64,000 bases of DNA from contig NZ_JACYFG010000036.1 of NCBI RefSeq assembly GCF_014803405.1, positions 372,001 through 436,000 of the forward strand, written 5' to 3'. The position numbers and the translations under genes were made by a program. Numbering within the stretch: the first letter of the stretch is position 1; the number at the start of each line of letters is the position of its first letter. A model generated the notes under the pieces. The model saw nothing but the letters and a program-made list of their open reading frames with translations, had not been told where the DNA came from and did no database searches. The stretch comes from Pelagicoccus enzymogenes (lineage in GTDB: Bacteria > Verrucomicrobiota > Verrucomicrobiia > Opitutales > Opitutaceae). Positions 24,994 through 34,079 of the stretch are shown here, piece after piece.

Positions 24994-27900
24994 GCAAGCA
25001 TTCAGCCCTTTCCCAGCGGCCAACGTCGCTGCTAAACAAACTCATTCGCTTCTGCCTAGAGAACAAACTGGTTGTCGCTCTCTTTACAGCGGGACTCATA
25101 CTCTGGGGCGTAATGGTCGCTCCCTTCGATTGGGAAATCGATTCGCTGCCTCGCGATCCGGTGCCAGTGGATGCCATTCCGGACATAGGCGAGAACCAGC
25201 AAATTGTATTCACCGAATGGATGGGCCGCTCGCCGCAGGACATAGAAGACCAGATCACCTATCCGCTTACCACTGCTCTGCTGGGACTTCCTCAGGTCAA
25301 GACGGTGCGCAGCTACTCCATGTTCGGGTTTTCTTCCATCTATATCATATTCAAGGAGGAAGCCGAATTTTATTGGACCCGCAGCCGCATCCTGGAGAAG
25401 CTCAACAGCCTTCCGAGCGGCACTCTTCCTCAAGGCGTATCCCCCCAACTGGGACCGGATGCCACCGCTCTCGGACAAGTTTTCTGGTATACATTGGAAG
25501 GCATGGACCCAGAAGGGAAGCCCACGGGCGGCTGGGATCTCGACGAGCTCCGCAGCACCCAGGATTGGTACGTACGCTACGCCTTGCAAGGAGTCGAGGG
25601 CGTAGCGGAAGTAGCCTCCATCGGCGGGTACGTCAAGGAGTACCAAATAGACGTCGACCCAGATGCATTGCGCACCTATAACGTCGCATTGCACGAGGTC
25701 TTCGACGCCGTGCGCGGCAGCAACCTCGACGTCGGAGCTCGCACGATCGAGATAAATTCCGCCGAATACGTTATTCGTGGCCTTGGATTCGTTAAGAGCC
25801 TCGACGACTTGCGGCGTACGGTGGTAACCCAACGAAACAACGTCCCCATAACTCTCGACCAATTGGCAGATATCGAGTTTGGCCCAGCTCTACGGCGCGG
25901 AGCCCTCGACAAGGCGGGAGCCGAAGCGGTGGGCGGCGTCGTTGTCACGCGTTATGGCGAGAACCCGCTTGAGGTCATCAAGCGTATCAAAGAAAAGATT
26001 ACGGAAATCTCAGCAGGCATGCCGAGCAAGACGCTGGAAGACGGAACCCTCAGCCAGGTGCAAGTCGTTCCTTTCTACGATCGCACGGGCCTGATCTACG
26101 AAACTCTCGGTACGCTCGAAGAAGCAGTCAGCCTGGAAATCCTAGTTACGATTATCGTAGTCGTACTCTTGGTGATGCACCTGCGCAGCGCGTTGTTGAT
26201 ATCAGGCGTGCTGCCGCTTGCCGTTCTCTTTGCCTTCATTGGCATGTGGTTGCTCGAGGTCGACGCCAACGTTGTTGCCCTTTCCGGCATTGCCATCGCC
26301 ATCGGTACGATCGTGGACATGGGCATTGTCGTGATAGAAAATATTCTCAAGCATTTGGACAAGGCCGACCCCAAGGAGAGCCGACTCGAAGTCGTCTATA
26401 GAGCAAGCGCAGAAGTCGGCAGCGCGGTTCTCACGGCAGTAGCGACTACGGTAATTAGCTTTTTGCCGGTCTTCACCATGCAAGCAGCAGAAGGAAAGCT
26501 CTTTCGTCCTCTCGCCTATACAAAAACTTTCGCCCTGATCGGCTCCATCGTCGTAGCCCTCACCATCATCCCTCCCCTCGCCCACTGGTTCATAGCGGGA
26601 AGGCACGAAAACCGTATCAGCAAAACAATTACATGGGGATCTATCGCGACACTCGGACTCGCCATTCCATTCTTCTGGAACGGTTTTCCTTGGCTACTCA
26701 GCGCATTGCTTATCGGAGTCGCCAGCTTCAACCTCTTTGCGAACCGTTTGCCTGAGTCTCTCCGCCAACGCTGCCACTACGCCTTCAATTTCATAGTCGC
26801 CTTCGTCGTCGCTCTCATACTCGCGCAGGCGTGGAAACCGATGGGCCCCGAACACCCATGGCAGAACGCGCTTTTCGTAATCCTCGCGATCGGTAGCCTG
26901 CTCCTGCCAATGCTCGCCTTCATCTGGATGTATCCGCGAATTCTGACATTCATTTTGAGGACAAAAGCCGCCTTCCTATCACTCAGCCTGTTGGTCGTCG
27001 CCTTCGGATTCAGCGCTTGGCTTGGCTTCTCTACTCTCTTCGGCTGGATGCCAGACTTTGTGAAAAAGTCATCGCCCTATGTCGCGGTCAGCCACGCCCT
27101 CCCTGGCTTGGGAAAGGAGTTCATGCCTCCCCTGGACGAAGGCTCTTACCTGCTCATGCCTACGACCATGCCGCACGCGTCCATCGGCGAAGTGATGGAC
27201 GTATTGAAAAAACAAGACATGGCCATCAACGCCATACCTGAGGTGGAACTGGCTGTCGGAAAGCTTGGACGCGCGGAAAGTCCTCTCGATCCCGCACCCA
27301 TTTCCATGATCGAAACCATAATCAACTACAAACCGGAGTTCGTCGTCGACCAGGATGGACACGTTTTGACCTTCGCCTACGACGAGTCGAAACAGGAATA
27401 CTTGCGCGACGAAATGGGACAGCTCATCAGCGACGAGGACGGACGCCCATTTCGCAACTGGCGAGACGAGATACGAAGTCCAGACGACATCTGGGCAGAG
27501 ATCGTAAAAGCTGCCAGCATTCCGGGCACCACTTCCGCACCGAAGCTACAACCGATCGCAGCTCGCATCGTGATGCTGCAAAGCGGCATGCGCGCCCCCA
27601 TGGGATTGAAGGTTTACGGGCCGGACCTCGAAACCATCGAGTCGCTTGCCTTGCAAATCGAGGGCATCCTGAAGCAAGTCCCCTCCATCAAAGCGGAGGC
27701 CGTGCTGGCGGACCGCATCGTCGGCAAGCCGTACCTTGAGATCGACATCGACCGCGACGCGATCGCCCGCTACGGCATTCGCATCAAGACAGTGCAGGAC
27801 GTGATCGAAGTCGCCATCGGCGGCAAACCCATCACCCAAACCGTCGAAGGTCGCGAGCGCTATCCGGTTCGCGTCCGCTACCAACGCGAATTACGCGACA

Positions 27901-28772
27901 GCATCGAGGACATCGAAAGCATTCTGGTAGCCGCTCCCGACGGTACTCAGATTCCTCTCAAGGAACTGGCTTCCATTCGGTACGTGCGAGGACCGCAAGT
28001 AATCAAAAGCGAGGACACCTTTCTCGTCGGCTACGTAATCTTCGACAAGCGCAACGGATTCGCCGAGGTCGAGGTAGTCGAGCAAGCCCAGCAACTGTTG
28101 CAGGAAAAGATAGCGAGCGGCGAGCTGAGCATCCCCTCGGGGGCCAGCTACCGTTTCACCGGGAGCTACGAAAACCAGCTGCGAGCTGAGAAACGCCTGA
28201 GCATCGTGCTGCCGATCTCCTTGTTCGCCATTTTCCTAATACTCTACTTCCAGTTCAAGAAGGTGCCGGTAACGCTGCTGGTTTTCTCCGGAATCGCTTT
28301 CGCTTGGTCCGGAGGATTCATTCTCCTGTGGCTCTACGGGCAAGATTGGTTCTTCGACCTCTCCCTGTTCGGGCAAAACCTGCGCGACCTTTTCCAGGTC
28401 GAGACGCTGAACTTAAGCGTCGCGGTTTGGGTCGGTTTCCTCGCCCTCTTCGGCATCGCCACTGACGACGGCGTCATAATGGCGACCTACCTCGAACAAC
28501 GATTCCGCGAAGCTCCCCCAAAAGACCGGGAGGAGATCCGTCAACGTGTGGTAGAGGCAGCGCAAAAACGCGTCCGTCCCGCAATGATGACCATCGCAAC
28601 CACGATCCTCGCCCTGCTGCCCGTATTGACATCTTCAGGACGCGGATCAGACGTGATGCTCCCCATGGCAATTCCTACCTTCGGCGGCATGCTGCTCGCC
28701 ACCATCACCATTTTCGTCGTGCCTGTGCTCTATTGCAGTATCGAGGAGCTGAAGGCGAAATCTTCTAACTAA
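24990..28772 (+). CDS. Heavy-metal RND efflux transporter (CusA/CzcA family)
   Basis: 1260-residue inner-membrane proton/metal antiporter of the HME-RND class; E. coli CusA has about 1050. The N-terminal pore sequence DPVPVDAIPDIGENQQIVF, TM4 GTIVDMGIVVIENI and the late DDGVIMATYLEQRF segment are class hallmarks. VMLQSGMRAPMG aligns with the CusA segment that holds a Met relay residue, favouring Cu/Ag. About 120 extra residues with additional hydrophobic helices lie at about 535-660, and an acidic insertion lies near 780-830. Its start overlaps the adaptor gene (ATGA). Confidence 0.93.
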   Translation: MSKHSALSQRPTSLLNKLIRFCLENKLVVALFTAGLILWGVMVAPFDWEIDSLPRDPVPVDAIPDIGENQQIVFTEWMGRSPQDIEDQITYPLTTALLGLPQVKTVRSYSMFGFSSIYIIFKEEAEFYWTRSRILEKLNSLPSGTLPQGVSPQLGPDATALGQVFWYTLEGMDPEGKPTGGWDLDELRSTQDWYVRYALQGVEGVAEVASIGGYVKEYQIDVDPDALRTYNVALHEVFDAVRGSNLDVGARTIEINSAEYVIRGLGFVKSLDDLRRTVVTQRNNVPITLDQLADIEFGPALRRGALDKAGAEAVGGVVVTRYGENPLEVIKRIKEKITEISAGMPSKTLEDGTLSQVQVVPFYDRTGLIYETLGTLEEAVSLEILVTIIVVVLLVMHLRSALLISGVLPLAVLFAFIGMWLLEVDANVVALSGIAIAIGTIVDMGIVVIENILKHLDKADPKESRLEVVYRASAEVGSAVLTAVATTVISFLPVFTMQAAEGKLFRPLAYTKTFALIGSIVVALTIIPPLAHWFIAGRHENRISKTITWGSIATLGLAIPFFWNGFPWLLSALLIGVASFNLFANRLPESLRQRCHYAFNFIVAFVVALILAQAWKPMGPEHPWQNALFVILAIGSLLLPMLAFIWMYPRILTFILRTKAAFLSLSLLVVAFGFSAWLGFSTLFGWMPDFVKKSSPYVAVSHALPGLGKEFMPPLDEGSYLLMPTTMPHASIGEVMDVLKKQDMAINAIPEVELAVGKLGRAESPLDPAPISMIETIINYKPEFVVDQDGHVLTFAYDESKQEYLRDEMGQLISDEDGRPFRNWRDEIRSPDDIWAEIVKAASIPGTTSAPKLQPIAARIVMLQSGMRAPMGLKVYGPDLETIESLALQIEGILKQVPSIKAEAVLADRIVGKPYLEIDIDRDAIARYGIRIKTVQDVIEVAIGGKPITQTVEGRERYPVRVRYQRELRDSIEDIESILVAAPDGTQIPLKELASIRYVRGPQVIKSEDTFLVGYVIFDKRNGFAEVEVVEQAQQLLQEKIASGELSIPSGASYRFTGSYENQLRAEKRLSIVLPISLFAIFLILYFQFKKVPVTLLVFSGIAFAWSGGFILLWLYGQDWFFDLSLFGQNLRDLFQVETLNLSVAVWVGFLALFGIATDDGVIMATYLEQRFREAPPKDREEIRQRVVEAAQKRVRPAMMTIATTILALLPVLTSSGRGSDVMLPMAIPTFGGMLLATITIFVVPVLYCSIEELKAKSSN

Positions 28773-28779
28773 TACCATC

Positions 28780-29370
28780 ATGAAAACCGTATTCATCTTA
28801 GCGCTGTTGGCATGGGCAACGAGCTTGTCCGCCCAACACCACCACCCCACCCAGCTTGTCTCGCCCTTTTCCAAAAGTCTCGAGAAGGCCTACCTGAGCT
28901 TGCAGTCCAGCTTGGCGGCGGACGACTTGAACGGAGCGCATGAGTCCGCCCTCGCTTACATCTCCGCCTTCGAGAAGTCTACCGCGCGGCTTAACGTCGA
29001 AGCCCTCACCCAACACGCCGAAGCAATTGCGCAGGCCAACGATATCGCTGCCGCCCGAGCCTCTTTCAAAACGCTCAGCTCGCAGGCAACGATGCTTTTC
29101 GACTACCTCGCCAGCAGCGATTCCTCTCCCCTCTATCTCGTGCGTTGCAGCATGGCATTCGATGGAGCAGGCGCGGAATGGCTGCAAAACACGCAAACGA
29201 TCTCCAACCCCTACTACGGCAGCAGCATGGCGAATTGCGGTTCCATCGTGAGAAGGATCGGCTCGACCGCCCCCGCCCCCGCCACCGCCAGCAGCTCATG
29301 CTGCGCAAGCCAAGAGAATCACGCGGCAAGTTGCGAGCACCACAATTCACCCTCCTGTTGTTCCCAGTAG
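28780..29370 (+). CDS. Secreted DUF3347 domain protein with Cys/His-rich tail
   Basis: 196 residues. Signal peptide (about 1-18, ending LSA), a HHHH-containing start of the mature protein (QHHHPTQ), a four-helix-type DUF3347 domain (about 30-165) ending CSMAF...WLQ...NPYYGSSMANCG, and a tail rich in Cys and His (SSCCASQENHAASCEHH, then SCCSQ). The domain is the same as the C-terminus of the adaptor. A periplasmic metal-binding chaperone handing ions to the CusCBA-type pump is inferred. Begins 8 nt after the pump gene. Confidence 0.8.
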   Translation: MKTVFILALLAWATSLSAQHHHPTQLVSPFSKSLEKAYLSLQSSLAADDLNGAHESALAYISAFEKSTARLNVEALTQHAEAIAQANDIAAARASFKTLSSQATMLFDYLASSDSSPLYLVRCSMAFDGAGAEWLQNTQTISNPYYGSSMANCGSIVRRIGSTAPAPATASSSCCASQENHAASCEHHNSPSCCSQ

Positions 29371-29440
29371 TCCATCTTCCCGAAACCTTTTTTTCGAAAC
29401 AAGAACCCATAAAATCTAAATCCGAGTACATTACACAGCC

Positions 29441-30001
29441 ATGAAAACACTCATCCTAACACTGATCGCCACAACCTTAGCCGTCGCCAACCTGCAAGCG
29501 CACTGCGGTACCTGCTCCACGAGCGAAGGAGCCCACGAACACCACGCATCGTGCGCCAGCCACCAGCTCGACCCCTACTTCGCAGCGCAAGCTGCTTTGG
29601 CTTCCGACGACCTCGCAGCCGCAAAAAATGCCGCGAAGTCCATGCTGAAGACGGGAGAAGAAAAAGGCTGCTCCCTCGAGGAAGGCGCTTGCTGCGCGAC
29701 CGAACTGACTGCTGCAACACAGATCACTGAAGCATCCGATATCAAAGCGGCCCGCAAAGCCTTCAAGTCCTGGTCCGATACGCTCATTGCCAAACTGGAC
29801 GAGGAAGGCCTCGCCGAAGGCAGCGCCATCAAAATGTACTGCCCGATGGCTTTCAACAACATGGGTGGCGCCTGGCTGCAATCGAGCAAGGACCTCAGGA
29901 ACCCATACTACGGCTCCATGATGCTCACCTGCGGCATGCCGCAAAAAGAGTACGGCAAGGGAGGAACGCAACAACACTCCGGCGAACATCACCATCACTA
30001 G
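29441..30001 (+). CDS. Secreted DUF3347 domain protein, second copy
   Basis: 186 residues. Signal peptide (about 1-20, ending LQA), a metal-ligand-rich N-terminus (HCGTCS, EHHASCASH), the DUF3347 domain (about 45-175) with an internal GCSLEEGACC insertion, the CPMAF...WLQ...NPYYGSMMLTCG signature, and a C-terminal HSGEHHHH. It is paralogous to the preceding gene and to the adaptor C-terminus. The 70-nt gap before it shows no terminator, and a strong terminator follows, so it is taken as the last gene of the operon. Confidence 0.8.
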   Translation: MKTLILTLIATTLAVANLQAHCGTCSTSEGAHEHHASCASHQLDPYFAAQAALASDDLAAAKNAAKSMLKTGEEKGCSLEEGACCATELTAATQITEASDIKAARKAFKSWSDTLIAKLDEEGLAEGSAIKMYCPMAFNNMGGAWLQSSKDLRNPYYGSMMLTCGMPQKEYGKGGTQQHSGEHHHH

Positions 30002-30047
30002 TCGTGCCTCGACGGCAATCGCGCCGCAAGCCAGCCCATCATTCCAG

Positions 30048-30082
30048 CCGACGCTTCCTCCCCAGGAAGCGTCGGTTTCGTT
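30048..30082 (+). terminator. Terminator of the metal-efflux operon
   Basis: A perfect 12-bp stem (CCGACGCTTCCT with AGGAAGCGTCGG) around a CCCC loop is followed by TTTCGTTT. It begins 47 nt after the last DUF3347 gene. Confidence 0.85.
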
Positions 30083-30226
30083 TGTGAGCTGGCGCCTTGC
30101 CAAACCTAGACTCAAAAGGGCCTGTCCCCCTACAAAAACGCCGCACGCGCTTTACTTGCTCGCGTGCCACGACTGATTCCTAGACCCTATGCGGCTCCCA
30201 CTCCCTACCGTATCACCGTCCTCAGA

Positions 30227-32020
30227 ATGGATCCAGAAGCCCCCACTCAGAACCAACAGGCGAAAGACGTCGGAAAAGCGATTCTCAGCGGCTCCGCGTT
30301 TTCGACGATGCATCGCCTCCACTGGCTCATCATTTTCCTCTCCCTCGTAGTCACCATTGCCGCTTGGCGAATCACATCCAGCCAAATTCAAGAAAAAGCT
30401 GCCAACACCTACGAGCGCGAAACGTCCAAGATTCTCGATCTCGTGCTGGAGCGCATGCAGCGCTACGAGGACGCCCTGTGGGCTGGAGCGATCCACATCA
30501 ACGCGATCGGGGGAGACATCCAATACCGGGACTGGAAACGCTACGCCGAAGCAGTCAGCATCGAGAGAAAATACCCTGGCATTAACGGAATCGGCGTAGT
30601 GCATTACGTGGCACCCGATCGCCTCCACTCCTACCTCACCGCCCAAAGGGTCGACCGACCGAGCTACCGCATCCACCCGGATCACGACAAGCAAGGTTTC
30701 TGGCCCATCAGCTACATCATACCTGAAAAGGGAAACGAGAAAGCCGTCGGCCTCGACATGGCTCACGAGAGCAACCGCTACGCTGCAGCGCAACTCGCGC
30801 GCGACACCGGAGAAGCCAGGATCACCGGCCCCATCACTCTGGTGCAGGACGAGCAGCACACGCCCGGCTTCCTCTTCTTCGTGCCCTTCTACCGATCAAG
30901 TACCGCCCCCTTGAACGTCGAGGAGCGCCGTGAAACCTTCGTCGGCCTCATCTACGCTCCTTTCGTCGTAAACAATCTCGTGGACGGGGTGCTCTCCCGC
31001 GAACTGAGAAGCATCACCTTCTCCATCTCCGACGGAAGCGAGGAGATATTCAATGAGGACGCAATCGCCGAGCACGAGTTCGACAACGATCCGCTCTTCC
31101 AATCAAGCTCCGAGATCGAGCTCTACGGCAGGACCTGGACCTTCCGCTTTCGTAGCAGCAAGGAGTTTAGGAGGGACCTATCCAGCGACCAGCCAATGAC
31201 AATCCTCATCGGCGGCATCCTCGTGGACCTGCTGCTCCTGATGCTCTTCGTGCTGATATCGCGAAACAACAGGCGCAACGCACATAACGCTCAAATGCTG
31301 CTACAGGCTCAAAAAAAAGTCGAACGCGCCAACGAGGAACTCAGCCACTTCAATTACCGCACCTCCCACGACCTCGTCGCCCCGCTGAAAACGATTCGCG
31401 GCTACGTCGACCTCGCAAAGTACCAGATCGAGGACAAGGACATCGAAGGGATTTCCGACTGCCTCAGCCGTATCGGCAAGCAAGCGTCCCGTCTAGAGAA
31501 GCTGGTCGAAGACCTGCTCAACCTCTGCCGTATCGAAAATCAGGATTCTCCTCCCGAGGCCATCGACCCCCACGAGATATTCGACTTCGTCAGCTCTACC
31601 TTGCAAAGCCTCTGGGAAGAAAAAGGCGTGCAGGTCACCTTCGAGAACCACTTGCAGGCGCCCTTCTACGCTGAGTCGGTAAGGGTGCGGCAAATCATGG
31701 AAAACCTAGTTTCCAACGGAATCAAATACTCCGACCCCCAAAAATCCGAACGCTGGGTGAAGGTAGGTTTCACGCCTGTAAGAGAAGGTTGGATACGTCT
31801 CGAGGTGGCGGACAACGGCATCGGAATTCCCGACGAAAGCCGCGATAAGGTCTACGAAATGTTCTATCGCGCCGGAAACAATTCCGAATTCGGAAGCGGT
31901 TTAGGCAATTATTTGGTGAAGAAGCACGTATCCTCCCTCAATGGCACAATCGACTACCGCTCCTCTCCTCAGGGAACGACCTTCCACGTGGACATTCCAG
32001 CCAAAATGACTGGGCGCTAA
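30227..32020 (+). CDS. CHASE-domain sensor histidine kinase
   Basis: 597 residues from ATG 30227 (an in-frame ATG at 30164 would add 21 Pro-rich residues). Order: TM1 (about 31-48), periplasmic CHASE ligand-binding domain (about 74-264, with YPGINGIGVVHYV and the GFLFFVPFY segment), TM2 (324-345), short coiled coil, HisKA with phospho-acceptor His381 in TSHDLVAPLKT, and HATPase_c (about 487-592) with N box ENLVSNGIKY, G1 DNGIGI and G2 GSGLGN. It senses an extracellular small molecule and autophosphorylates. No response regulator gene is adjacent. Confidence 0.9.
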   Translation: MDPEAPTQNQQAKDVGKAILSGSAFSTMHRLHWLIIFLSLVVTIAAWRITSSQIQEKAANTYERETSKILDLVLERMQRYEDALWAGAIHINAIGGDIQYRDWKRYAEAVSIERKYPGINGIGVVHYVAPDRLHSYLTAQRVDRPSYRIHPDHDKQGFWPISYIIPEKGNEKAVGLDMAHESNRYAAAQLARDTGEARITGPITLVQDEQHTPGFLFFVPFYRSSTAPLNVEERRETFVGLIYAPFVVNNLVDGVLSRELRSITFSISDGSEEIFNEDAIAEHEFDNDPLFQSSSEIELYGRTWTFRFRSSKEFRRDLSSDQPMTILIGGILVDLLLLMLFVLISRNNRRNAHNAQMLLQAQKKVERANEELSHFNYRTSHDLVAPLKTIRGYVDLAKYQIEDKDIEGISDCLSRIGKQASRLEKLVEDLLNLCRIENQDSPPEAIDPHEIFDFVSSTLQSLWEEKGVQVTFENHLQAPFYAESVRVRQIMENLVSNGIKYSDPQKSERWVKVGFTPVREGWIRLEVADNGIGIPDESRDKVYEMFYRAGNNSEFGSGLGNYLVKKHVSSLNGTIDYRSSPQGTTFHVDIPAKMTGR

Positions 32021-32106
32021 CGCCCCATTTGAATCTGCGACGTTCCTCTCCGACTCTGAGAAGGTGCTAGAGAAATCTGACGTCTAACCCCATGATGCCT
32101 TACCCT

Positions 32107-32129
32107 GCTCCCTTCCCTCAGAAGGGAGC
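32107..32129. terminator. Perfect hairpin between convergent genes
   Basis: GCTCCCTTC and GAAGGGAGC (9 bp) around a CCTCA loop, between the stop of the histidine kinase gene and the stop of the minus-strand antiporter operon. It is followed by AAAAA rather than a T-run on the plus strand, and no T-run follows it on the minus strand, so terminator function is uncertain. Confidence 0.4.
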
Positions 32130-32134
32130 AAAAA

Positions 32135-33859
32135 CTACGAGGCGAGTAACATCACCGAAGCAAAAATCGCCACGAAGACCAGTAGGATAAACGCCAGTCC
32201 GGCGCCCAGCGGCGAACGCTCCACATCGGGATTGAACGCGTCAGCAGACCCTTTGTTCATGCCGAACCAAGCCCGCGGATTTCCGAAATTGGACGCGAGC
32301 AGCGACGCGATTCCGTCGCGCGTTTTCGCTCCGGCCGCGAAGAAGGCATTGACCGGCTTCACAAGCAAAGCGGTGGCCACCGGAGCTCCACGACGGTAGA
32401 ACCAGTCCGTGTCCAAGGCGATGTAAGGCTCGCCGGCCAACTTGGCCCGCAACACCCAAAAGCCGATGAAGGTGAAGGTCAGAATCTGGGTCGCCTCTAC
32501 CAAGTGGTAAGCCGTGTACGGATGGTACTCCGCGTCGAAAGGCAGCAAGACGTAAAGAGCATGCGGATACACGCCGAAAAAGGTGCAACCAAACGCGACC
32601 AATCCCATCGCCACGTACATATTGCGCGGAATCGGCTTCGCCTCCAGCTTCTGATCCTTACCCCAAAAAGTGAATACAGGAATCTTCAGGCCGGTGTGCA
32701 GGAAGGTTCCTACCGAGGCGAGCAACAGGCCTAGCATGATCGCATAGTGGTGAGCCTCACCGGCTGAGGAAACGATCATCGACTTGCTGATGAATCCGTT
32801 GAAGAGCGGGAAGCCGGAAATCGAAAAGGCTCCGATCATGAAAAGCCAAACCACGCCGCGCATCTTCGGAGCCAAGCCCCCCAAGTCGCTCAGCTTGCTC
32901 ACCCCAGTCGCTTGGATCACCGCGCCCGCTCCCATGAACAAGAGAGCCTTGTAGAGGATGTGGCTGAACGCGTGGGCCGCCGTGCCGTTCATCGACAACG
33001 CCGTACCGATGCCCACGCCGGTGACCATGTAGCCAACCTGGCTGATGATATGGTAAGCGAGAATCTGGCGTATGTCGTTCGCCAATACAGCGTAAACCAC
33101 ACCGTAAAGCGCCATGAAGAGTCCCATGTAGATCAAAAGATCCCAGCCGGGAAACAGAACCAGCAGAACGTAAACCGCCGACTTCGTCGTCAGAGCGCTC
33201 ATGAAAATGGCTCCCGTGATCGTCGCCTTTGGATAAGCGTCCGGCAGCCACGGGTGCAGCGGCGGCAGGGCCACGTTCAAGGCGACGCCAGCGAGCACCA
33301 GCCAAGCGGCCAATCCCATGTCGGGCGTCAAGGCCTGCAGGGTCAAGGTGCCGGTCTGGCCATAGAAGAGAATGATCCCGCCGAAAAGCAGGGAGCCACC
33401 CGCCACGTGCACTAGCAGGTAGCGGACACCCGCTCGGAGGGAGCGAGCTTCCTTGCGTGCGAAAACGAGCCAAGCCGAAGCCACCGCCATCAGTTCCCAG
33501 AAAAGCAGCAAGGTCAGAAAATCACCCGCCAGCGTCACTCCCAAGGCCCCGGCCGCGTACGACAGGGCAGCCACTTGCTGCCCGCGGTCGTCCACGTGCC
33601 AAGCGTACACCCCGGCTACCGCCGAGATGAGCAAGAAAATCACCGCGAACACGAAGTTCACCTTCGTCACGGAATAAAGCGTCAGCTCAAATCCCGCCAA
33701 GCTGGCGTTGGCTGACGCGCCCACTCCCATCGTCCACAGCTGCCAAAGTCCTACCAGCGGTACAGCGACGCAGATCGCCGCCCGGAGGCTCTTGCCCGGA
33801 AGTATCGCAGCCAAAGCAGCTGCCCCTAGTAGCCAAAAAGCTGGCGCCAGCTCAAACAT
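32135..33859 (-). CDS. Antiporter-like proton-translocating subunit (NuoL/M/MrpD family), last gene of operon
   Basis: 574 residues, about 14 membrane helices, of the complex-I antiporter-like family. Conserved TM5 Glu is Glu122 (LLFWELMAV). At the TM7 position where the family normally has Lys, the sequence reads GVALNVALPPLHPWLPDAY, i.e. Asn195; a Lys (Lys226 in TTKSAVY) is present in the next helix. A hydrophilic C-terminal extension (about 500-550) precedes a final helix. It is the third such subunit of the Mrp-type operon and overlaps the preceding small gene by 8 nt. Confidence 0.85.
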   Translation of the reverse strand: MFELAPAFWLLGAAALAAILPGKSLRAAICVAVPLVGLWQLWTMGVGASANASLAGFELTLYSVTKVNFVFAVIFLLISAVAGVYAWHVDDRGQQVAALSYAAGALGVTLAGDFLTLLLFWELMAVASAWLVFARKEARSLRAGVRYLLVHVAGGSLLFGGIILFYGQTGTLTLQALTPDMGLAAWLVLAGVALNVALPPLHPWLPDAYPKATITGAIFMSALTTKSAVYVLLVLFPGWDLLIYMGLFMALYGVVYAVLANDIRQILAYHIISQVGYMVTGVGIGTALSMNGTAAHAFSHILYKALLFMGAGAVIQATGVSKLSDLGGLAPKMRGVVWLFMIGAFSISGFPLFNGFISKSMIVSSAGEAHHYAIMLGLLLASVGTFLHTGLKIPVFTFWGKDQKLEAKPIPRNMYVAMGLVAFGCTFFGVYPHALYVLLPFDAEYHPYTAYHLVEATQILTFTFIGFWVLRAKLAGEPYIALDTDWFYRRGAPVATALLVKPVNAFFAAGAKTRDGIASLLASNFGNPRAWFGMNKGSADAFNPDVERSPLGAGLAFILLVFVAIFASVMLLAS

Positions 33860-34079
33860 CTTCGTCCCCCTTGTAGTAGTCTTCCTTCTTTTGCAGCCAA
33901 ACCTTCCCTAGGAATTTGGAAACCACGATGATCAACACGCAGCCGACAAACCCGAAGATGCAGTAGAACAGCGGAATCGCGTCCCACGCGTGCGGATGCG
34001 GATGCGGAGGCCCAAAATACTGCAACGCCAGCGAACCGAGCGTCACCAATCCTAAAAGTATCCAGTGTATCTTCTTCAT
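33852..34079 (-). CDS. Small two-helix membrane protein of the Mrp-type operon
   Basis: 75 residues: TM1 (about 5-22), a His/Pro-rich loop (PPHPHPHAWDAIP), TM2 (about 37-58), and a charged C-terminus (LQKKEDYYKGDEDV). It overlaps both neighbours (4 nt and 8 nt), so translation is coupled and it is very likely a real subunit or assembly factor. I recall similar small proteins beside NuoL-like antiporter genes in other bacteria, but it has no named family that I can assign. Confidence 0.7.
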   Translation of the reverse strand: MKKIHWILLGLVTLGSLALQYFGPPHPHPHAWDAIPLFYCIFGFVGCVLIIVVSKFLGKVWLQKKEDYYKGDEDV

